In this document: one piece after another, positions 5,834-10,001 of the stretch | Layout of the letters: every line of letters starts with the position of its first letter | How positions within the stretch are numbered: position 1 is the first letter of the stretch | Source of the DNA: an uncultured Rubellimicrobium sp. | Lineage (GTDB): Bacteria; Pseudomonadota; Alphaproteobacteria; Rhodobacterales; Rhodobacteraceae | Direction: 5' to 3' | NCBI GenBank assembly: GCA_902805995.1 | Contig: CADCUU010000500.1 | Coordinates: forward strand, 1 to 10,001 | Length of the DNA stretch: 10,001 nt | Made by a program: the position numbers and the translations under genes | The notes under the pieces: generated by a model | Database searches by the model: none | Seen by the model: the letters and a program-made list of their open reading frames with translations, nothing else | Told to the model about the DNA's origin: nothing

Positions 5834-6799
5834 ATGAACAAGAAGCTTCTTCTCGCGGCCGCCGCCGTCGGCATCGGTGCCGGCTTCATCGGCGTCATGT
5901 CCTCGGCAGGCGGGTCCAAGACCGTCGGCGTCGCCATGGCGGCCTTTGACGACAACTTCCTGACCGTCCTGCGCAACGGCATGACCGACTATGCGGGCAC
6001 GCTCGAAGGCGTGGAGCTGCAGGTCGAGGACGCCGAGGACGACGTCGGCAAGCAGCTCAACCAGATCGAGAACTTCATCGCCTCGGGCGTTGACGCGATC
6101 ATCGTGAACGCGGTGGACACCTCGGCCACCCAGGCCATGACCGACAAGGCCGCCGCGGCGGGCATCCCGCTCGTCTACGTGAACCGCCAGCCCATCAACA
6201 TCGACACGCTGCCCGACAACCAGGCCTTCGTCGCCTCCAACGAGGTCGACTCCGGCACGCTCCAGACCACCGAAGTCTGCCGCCTCCTCAAGGACGCGGG
6301 CCTCGCCCAGGCCAACATCCTCGTCATGCAGGGTGAACTCTCCAACCAGGCCGCCGTGGTCCGCACGCAGGACATCCACGACGTGATCGCCACGCCGGAC
6401 TGCTCCTTCATGACCATCGTCGAAGAGCAGACCGCGAACTGGGACCGTCAGGAGGGCGCGGACCTCATGACCAACTGGCTCACCTCGGGCGTGAAGTTCG
6501 ACGCCGTCATCGCCAACAACGACGAAATGGCCGTCGGCGCGATCCAGGCCCTCAAGGCCGGGGGCATCTCTATGGACGACGTGGTCGTCGCCGGCATCGA
6601 CGCGACGCAGGACGCTCTCGCGGCCATGCAGGCGGGCGATCTCGACGTCACCGTGTTCCAGGACGCGGCCGGCCAGGGCTCGGGCTCGCTCGACGCCGCC
6701 CTCGCGCTCGCCAACGGCCAGCCGGTGGAGCAGAAGGTCTACATCCCCTTCCAGCTCGTCACCCCCGCGAACCTCGCCGACTACCTGACCGCCAACTGA
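5834..6799 (+). CDS. Sugar/cyclitol ABC transporter substrate-binding protein 1 (MocB/RbsB-like)
   Basis: This exported binding protein of 321 residues belongs to the ribose/inositol periplasmic-binding family and captures substrate for the permease encoded downstream. The N terminus MNKKLLL plus a hydrophobic Ala/Gly-rich stretch to about residue 26 is a signal peptide; the cleavage site is not a clean Ala-x-Ala. The mature part opens with SKTVGV. By hand alignment to E. coli ribose-binding protein, sugar-contact positions are kept: Arg118 (VNRQP, for Arg90), Arg177 (for Arg141), Asn229 (NNDEM, for Asn190), Asp256 (GIDAT, for Asp215) and Gln276 (VFQDA, for Gln235). The ATG at 5834 is chosen over 5801 because GGAGGGG lies six bases upstream and the signal peptide then starts correctly. 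The next gene is a gapless paralogue at about 75% identity. MocB-like is a family-level call; ribose, inositol or inosamine are possible ligands. Confidence 0.93.
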   Translation: MNKKLLLAAAAVGIGAGFIGVMSSAGGSKTVGVAMAAFDDNFLTVLRNGMTDYAGTLEGVELQVEDAEDDVGKQLNQIENFIASGVDAIIVNAVDTSATQAMTDKAAAAGIPLVYVNRQPINIDTLPDNQAFVASNEVDSGTLQTTEVCRLLKDAGLAQANILVMQGELSNQAAVVRTQDIHDVIATPDCSFMTIVEEQTANWDRQEGADLMTNWLTSGVKFDAVIANNDEMAVGAIQALKAGGISMDDVVVAGIDATQDALAAMQAGDLDVTVFQDAAGQGSGSLDAALALANGQPVEQKVYIPFQLVTPANLADYLTAN

Positions 6800-6812
6800 T
6801 CCGACCGGCCGG

Positions 6813-6829
6813 GCCGGACCGCGTCCGGC
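6813..6829 (+). repeat. Tight hairpin GCCGGAC-CGC-GTCCGGC between the binding-protein genes
   Basis: A perfect 7-base stem (6813-6819 with 6823-6829) and a 3-base loop, 13 bases after the stop of binding protein 1 and 20 bases before the next ATG. No T-tract, so more likely a stabilising or pausing hairpin than a terminator. Same arms as at 5777-5809 and, extended, at 9757-9786. Confidence 0.6.
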
Positions 6830-6849
6830 GCTCTTGAAAGGGGTTTCGC

Positions 6850-7815
6850 ATGAACAGAAAGCTGCTTCTCGGGGGCGCCGGCGTCGGCCTGGCCGCAATG
6901 CTGGCGGGCCTGATGGCCACGGGATCGGGAACCAAGACGATCGGCGTCTCGATCCGCGACTACGACGACATCTTCCTCAGCGTCCTGCGCGACGGCATGA
7001 CCGACCATGCCGTCACGCTCGAAGGCGTCCGCATCACGATGGAGGACGGCGACAACGACGTCGTCAAGCAACTGAGCCAGATGGAGAACTTCATCGCCTC
7101 GGGCGTGGACGCCATTGTGATGAACGCGGCCGACACCTCGGCCACGCAGGCCATGACGGACCGGGCGGCGGCGGCGGGCATCCCGCTCGTCTTCGTCAAC
7201 CTCGAACCCGTCAACATGGCCGAGCTTCCCGACAACCAGGCCTTCGTCGGCTCCAACGAGGTCGACTCCGGCACGCTCCAGACCCAGGAGGTCTGCCGCC
7301 TCCTCAAGGAACAGGGCGTGGCGCAGGCCAAGGTCCTCGTGCTCCAGGGCATGCTGTCGAACCAGGCCGCCGTGGTCCGCACGCAGGACATCCACGATGT
7401 CATCGAAACGCCCGAATGTTCCTTCATGACCGTCATCGAGGAGCAGACGGGCAACTGGCAGCGCCAGCAGGGGGCCGACCTCATGGCCAACTGGCTGACC
7501 TCCGGCATCGAATTCCACGCCGTCATCGCCAACAACGATGAAATGGCGATCGGCGCGATCCAGGCCCTCAAGGCCGGGGGCGTGCCGATGGACGACGTGA
7601 TCGTCGCGGGCATCGACGCGACGCAGGACGCGCTCTCGGCCATGCAGGCCGGGGATCTGGACGTGACCGTGTTCCAGGACGCGGCCGGGCAGGGGCGGGG
7701 CTCGCTCGACGCGGCCCTCGCCCTCGCCAGCGGCGAGGCTGTCGAGCAGAAGGTCTACATCCCCTTCCAGCTCGTCACCCCCGCCAACATTCAGGACTAC
7801 CTGACCGTCAATTAG
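6850..7815 (+). CDS. Sugar/cyclitol ABC transporter substrate-binding protein 2 (paralogue of protein 1)
   Basis: A second exported binding protein, also 321 residues, aligns with protein 1 without a gap. My hand count gives 242 identical residues, about 75%. Identity is about 55% over residues 1-80 (signal peptide and start of the N-terminal lobe) and about 82% afterwards. The signal peptide is MNRKLLLGGAGVGLAAMLAGLMATG. Arg177, Asn229, Asp256 and Gln276 are kept, but the position of ribose-contact Arg90 is Leu118 (VNLEP), and residues 36-38 change from AAF to RDY. A different ligand preference is therefore plausible, with Arg36/Asp37 possibly compensating. GAAAGGGG lies seven bases before the ATG, 50 bases after protein 1. 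Only one permease and one ATPase gene follow, so both proteins probably feed one importer. Tandem duplication is the simplest origin. Confidence 0.93.
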   Translation: MNRKLLLGGAGVGLAAMLAGLMATGSGTKTIGVSIRDYDDIFLSVLRDGMTDHAVTLEGVRITMEDGDNDVVKQLSQMENFIASGVDAIVMNAADTSATQAMTDRAAAAGIPLVFVNLEPVNMAELPDNQAFVGSNEVDSGTLQTQEVCRLLKEQGVAQAKVLVLQGMLSNQAAVVRTQDIHDVIETPECSFMTVIEEQTGNWQRQQGADLMANWLTSGIEFHAVIANNDEMAIGAIQALKAGGVPMDDVIVAGIDATQDALSAMQAGDLDVTVFQDAAGQGRGSLDAALALASGEAVEQKVYIPFQLVTPANIQDYLTVN

Positions 7816-7859
7816 GGCGGTCGGGCGATCGTGCCGGGATCCACGTGAGACCGGTTCGC

Positions 7860-7884
7860 GGGGCACCCCTCAGGGGGCTGCCCC
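7860..7884 (+). repeat. GC-rich hairpin between binding protein 2 and permease genes
   Basis: Outer arms GGGGCA (7860-7865) and TGCCCC (7879-7884) enclose CCCC-TCA-GGGG (7866-7876), giving a nearly continuous 10-pair stem with a two-base bulge. It sits 44 bases after the binding-protein stop with no T-tract. Such stems after binding-protein genes commonly protect the upstream mRNA and lower permease expression. Confidence 0.6.
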
Positions 7885-7920
7885 GCCAATCAACCCCCAA
7901 CCGGCAGGAGCAGACATCCC

Positions 7921-8967
7921 ATGGCCGAAATCGCAGTCAATCCGGGAAGGGCCGTCGCGGGAAAGCCGCGCACGACCTGGCCCCTCGAACTCAACGCCCT
8001 CGTGGGCCTTCTCGCCATCGCCCTCATCTTCGAGATCGCGGGCTGGATGGTCCGTGAGCAGAGCTTCCTCCTCAACTGGCAGCGCCTGTCGATCATGATC
8101 CTGCAGGTGTCCGTCGTGGGCATCATCGCCGTGGGCGTGACGCAGGTCATCATCACCGGCGGCATCGACCTGTCGTCCGGCTCCATCGTCGGCATGACCG
8201 CCCTCATCGCCATGAGCTTCGCCCAGGCGGGCACCCGCAACGGCCAGGACTTCACCGACGCGGTCTTCTGGAACCAGGGCTGGACCGACCTTCCGGTCTT
8301 CATGCCGATCATCGTGGGCCTCGCGCTCGGCCTGATCGCGGGCCTCGTGAACGGCGCGCTGATCGCCTACACCAAGATCCCGGCCTTCATCGCCACGCTC
8401 GGCATGATGGTGTCCGCCCGCGGCGTCGCCAAGTGGTGGACCAACGGCGAGGCCGTGTCGAACCCGACCGAAGGCTTCATCTCCATCGGCACCGGCATGA
8501 TGCCCGTCATCATCCTCCTCGTGGTCGGCGTCTTCTTCCACCTGCTGCTGACCTACACGCTCTACGGCCGCCACACCTACGCCATCGGCTCCAACGCCCA
8601 GGCCGCGCGGATGTCCGGCATCAACGTCGAACGTCACCTCGTGATGGTCTACGCCATCGCCGGGATGCTGTCCGCCGTCGCGGGCCTCGTGGCTGCCTCG
8701 CGCGCCCTGACCGCCCAGTCGGGCATGGGCCAGATGTACGAACTCGACGCCATCGCCATCGCGGTCATCGGGGGCGTGTCCCTGATCGGCGGCCGGGGCT
8801 CCATCGTCGGCGCAGGCATCGGCATGCTGATCTTCGGCGTGATCATCTCCGGCTTCACCTTCCTTCAGGTCGACGCCTTCTACCAGGAAATGATCAAGGG
8901 CGCGATCATCGTGGCCGCCGTCGTGGCCGACATCTACCGCCAGAAGAAGCGCGGAATCGTGGACTGA
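7921..8967 (+). CDS. Sugar ABC transporter permease, RbsC type
   Basis: The inner-membrane channel subunit has 348 residues and belongs to the branched-chain-type permease family (BPD_transp_2) used for ribose, xylose and inositol import. A cytosolic N terminus of about 22 residues precedes a series of hydrophobic helices (for example 24-43, 56-79, 128-150, 192-212, 241-260, 295-315, 326-338). Family hallmarks are ITGGIDLSSGS (79-88 region), the cytosolic loop LYGRHTYAIGSNAQAARMSG (214-233), which contacts the ATPase, and ELDAIAIAVIGGVSLIGGRGS (274-294). AGGAG ten bases upstream supports the ATG. The protein probably works as a homodimer since no second permease is present. The ATPase gene starts 11 bases after the stop. 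The sequence does not determine the substrate; neighbours suggest a cyclitol. Confidence 0.96.
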   Translation: MAEIAVNPGRAVAGKPRTTWPLELNALVGLLAIALIFEIAGWMVREQSFLLNWQRLSIMILQVSVVGIIAVGVTQVIITGGIDLSSGSIVGMTALIAMSFAQAGTRNGQDFTDAVFWNQGWTDLPVFMPIIVGLALGLIAGLVNGALIAYTKIPAFIATLGMMVSARGVAKWWTNGEAVSNPTEGFISIGTGMMPVIILLVVGVFFHLLLTYTLYGRHTYAIGSNAQAARMSGINVERHLVMVYAIAGMLSAVAGLVAASRALTAQSGMGQMYELDAIAIAVIGGVSLIGGRGSIVGAGIGMLIFGVIISGFTFLQVDAFYQEMIKGAIIVAAVVADIYRQKKRGIVD

Positions 8968-8978
8968 GGTAAGGACAC

Positions 8979-9749
8979 ATGGCCAAGATCATTCTCAAGA
9001 CCGAAGGTCTCACAAAGCACTACGGCGGCATCCACGCCCTCCAGGACGCGGACTTCGAACTCCGCGAGGGCGAGCGCGTCGCGATCGTCGGCGACAACGG
9101 GGCGGGCAAGTCCACCTTCGTGCGCCAGATCACCGGCGTGGAGCAGCGCACCGGGGGCCGCATCTGGTTCGACGGCAAGGAAGTCTTCTTCCAGGGCCCG
9201 CTCGAAGCCCGTGAAGCCGGCATGGAATGCGTGTTCCAGAACCTCGCGCTCTGCGACGACCTGGACGTGCCCTCCAACCTGTTCCTGGGCCGCGAAAAGC
9301 TGCTCGTGAACCTCGGCCCCTTCTCGATCCTGGACAAGCGCGGCATGCGCAAGGCCACCGAGGACGGGCTCCGGCGGACGGGCGTGCGGATCCCGCGCCT
9401 CGACTACTCGATCCGCCGCATGTCGGGCGGCCAGCGCCAGGGCGTGGCGATCGCGCGGACGGCGACCTTCGCCTCCAAGATGATCATCATGGACGAGCCC
9501 ACCGCCGCCCTCGGCGTGCAGGAAACCGCGCAGGTGGAGAACATCATCCGCACGCTCAAGGCCCAGGGCACGCCGCTGATCCTCATCAGCCACAACCTGC
9601 GCCAGGTCTTCGACCTCGCCGACCGGATCGTGGTGTTCCGCCGCGGCCACATCGTCGCCAACCTCCGCCGCGAGGAAACCGACGGCAACGACATCGTGGC
9701 CTACATCACGGGCGTGAAGACGCAGAACACCGCCTCGGCGATGATGTAA
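8979..9749 (+). CDS. Sugar ABC transporter ATP-binding protein, single cassette
   Basis: The cytosolic ATPase that powers the importer has 256 residues. Walker A is GDNGAGKST (38-46), the Q-loop Gln87 (VFQNLAL), the signature MSGGQRQ (148-154), Walker B MIIMDEP (168-174, with Glu173 as catalytic base) and the switch His205 (ISHNL). RbsA/XylG-type ATPases of this transporter class often carry two fused cassettes of about 500 residues; this one has a single complete and apparently active cassette, so it should dimerise. The shorter form is known in FrcA-like and other alphaproteobacterial systems, so this is not a truncation. GAGGTAAGGA overlaps the end of the permease gene just before the ATG, giving tight coupling with an 11-base spacer. 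Confidence 0.96.
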   Translation: MAKIILKTEGLTKHYGGIHALQDADFELREGERVAIVGDNGAGKSTFVRQITGVEQRTGGRIWFDGKEVFFQGPLEAREAGMECVFQNLALCDDLDVPSNLFLGREKLLVNLGPFSILDKRGMRKATEDGLRRTGVRIPRLDYSIRRMSGGQRQGVAIARTATFASKMIIMDEPTAALGVQETAQVENIIRTLKAQGTPLILISHNLRQVFDLADRIVVFRRGHIVANLRREETDGNDIVAYITGVKTQNTASAMM

Positions 9750-9756
9750 AAGGCTC

Positions 9757-9786
9757 GGCCGGACGCGCCTTCGCGCCCGTCCGGCC
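9757..9786 (+). repeat. 9-bp hairpin after the ATPase gene, terminator-like without T-tract
   Basis: Arms GGCCGGACG (9757-9765) and CGTCCGGCC (9778-9786) pair perfectly; the 12-base loop can add a CGC/GCG pairing. It begins eight bases after the ATPase stop. The following TCTGCCTT is only weakly T-rich. It contains the same GCCGGAC/GTCCGGC core as two earlier spacer hairpins. Confidence 0.6.
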
Positions 9787-9802
9787 TCTGCCTTGACGCG
9801 AA

Positions 9803-9839
9803 ATCGTCCCCGGCCCTTGCGGCCCGGGCCCCGAACGAT
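9803..9839 (+). repeat. Second hairpin of the ATPase-dehydrogenase spacer
   Basis: ATCGT (9803-9807) pairs with ACGAT (9835-9839), and inside it GGCCC (9812-9816) with GGGCC (9826-9830), separated by a symmetric 4x4 internal loop and capped by nine bases. It ends five bases before the terminator stem. It may be a leader structure interacting with the terminator; function unknown. Confidence 0.4.
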
Positions 9840-9844
9840 CAAGG

Positions 9845-9873
9845 ACCCCCGCGAAAGCGGGGGTTTATTCTTT
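9845..9873 (+). terminator. Intrinsic (Rho-independent) terminator upstream of the dehydrogenase gene
   Basis: ACCCCCGC (9845-9852), GAAA tetraloop (9853-9856) and GCGGGGGT (9857-9864) form a perfect 8-base stem followed by TTTATTCTTT to 9873. This is a textbook terminator. Its T-tract ends directly against the GAGGAGGG Shine-Dalgarno sequence (9874-9881) of the next gene, so it lies in that gene's leader. Confidence 0.85.
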
Positions 9874-9888
9874 GAGGAGGGAACATCC

Positions 9889-10001
9889 ATGACCGTCAAA
9901 TTCGGGCTTCTGGGCGCCGGCCGCATCGGCAAGGTCCATGCGCGCGCCATCCGCGCCGACGCCGACGCGCAACTCGTCGCCGTGGCGGACGCCGTCCCCG
10001 C
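9889..10001 (+). CDS. iolG: Gfo/Idh/MocA oxidoreductase, probable inositol 2-dehydrogenase, N terminus only
   Basis: Only the first 37 residues are in the window. They form the start of a Rossmann fold: strand VKFGLLG, dinucleotide-binding GAGRIG (G-x-G-x-x-G) at 9-14, helix KVHARAI, then strand QLVAVADA, whose terminal Asp typically contacts NAD ribose. Members are NAD-dependent dehydrogenases of about 330-345 residues. The FGLLGAGRIGKVHA opening is typical of alphaproteobacterial inositol 2-dehydrogenase (IolG), which oxidises myo-inositol to 2-keto-myo-inositol, and of MocA. A keto-inositol product would suit the isomerase at the head of the operon. GAGGAGGG seven bases upstream supports the ATG. 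The gene is separated from the transporter operon by a strong terminator. The iolG name is a family-level guess. Confidence 0.75.
   Translation, partial: MTVKFGLLGAGRIGKVHARAIRADADAQLVAVADAVP

Noticed and set aside
5702..7866. Long minus-strand open frames opposite the binding-protein genes (398 and 361 codons)
   Set aside because: They are Asp/Gly/His/Arg/Val-rich reflections of the plus-strand genes, and their mutual similarity only mirrors the tandem duplication.
7870..8637. Long minus-strand open frame opposite the permease gene, and similar ones opposite the ATPase and LacI-type genes
   Set aside because: Composition mirrors the sense genes; no start signals or family motifs.
9793..9821. 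TTGACG at 9793-9798 as a -35 box of a separate dehydrogenase promoter
   Set aside because: No -10-like hexamer at 16-18 bases downstream (the region reads GC-rich), and any transcript would meet the terminator at 9845.
1..10001. tRNA, rRNA, CRISPR arrays, insertion sequences, phage attachment sites
   Set aside because: No cloverleaf, spaced direct repeats, transposase or integrase coding, or terminal inverted repeats with target duplication were seen on either strand.

Overview
The window is GC-rich, densely coded DNA with strong purine-rich ribosome binding sites. Codon use and gene content fit an alphaproteobacterium, most likely Rhodobacteraceae (Roseobacter/Rhodobacter type) or a rhizobial relative. 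This is an inference from gene content, since no rRNA or marker gene is present.

Layout. (1) 1-940, plus strand: C-terminal part of urocanase (hutU), the end of a histidine-degradation locus that continues to the left. (2) 3322 down to 1033, minus strand: a three-gene unit of a membrane di-iron desaturase/hydroxylase-fold oxygenase resembling MocD, a Rieske [2Fe-2S] ferredoxin resembling MocE, and a PanB-like (ketopantoate hydroxymethyltransferase superfamily) protein. The PanB-like gene overlaps mocE by 4 bases and has lost several PanB active-site residues. (3) 3323-3723: a 401-base divergent control region without a gene. (4) 3724-4755, plus: a LacI-family regulator. (5) 4918-9749, plus: a transport and catabolic operon headed by a MocC/IolI-type TIM-barrel isomerase. 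It continues with two tandem, about 75% identical sugar-binding proteins, an RbsC-type permease and a single-cassette sugar ATPase. (6) 9889 to the right edge, plus: the N terminus of a Gfo/Idh/MocA (inositol 2-dehydrogenase-like) oxidoreductase, separated from the ATPase gene by three hairpins, the last a textbook intrinsic terminator.

How it may work together. MocC-, MocB-, MocA-, MocD- and MocE-like proteins within 9 kb recall rhizopine (3-O-methyl-scyllo-inosamine) catabolism of rhizobia, where MocDEF is the proposed O-demethylating oxygenase and the other moc genes handle the inosamine/inositol core. The reading offered here is a regulated locus for import and oxidation of an inositol-like cyclitol, perhaps a methylated or aminated one. 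The MocDE/PanB-like unit would be a candidate side-chain-trimming module. The link between the minus-strand module and the plus-strand operon rests on adjacency and family names only. No MocF-type reductase and no iolB, C, D or E gene lies in the window.

The most interesting points are the PanB-like protein with a rewritten active site, the paired binding proteins whose differences concentrate in the N-terminal lobe including a likely ligand arginine, the terminator that abuts the ribosome binding site of the dehydrogenase gene, and a recurring palindromic heptamer in the operon's spacers.
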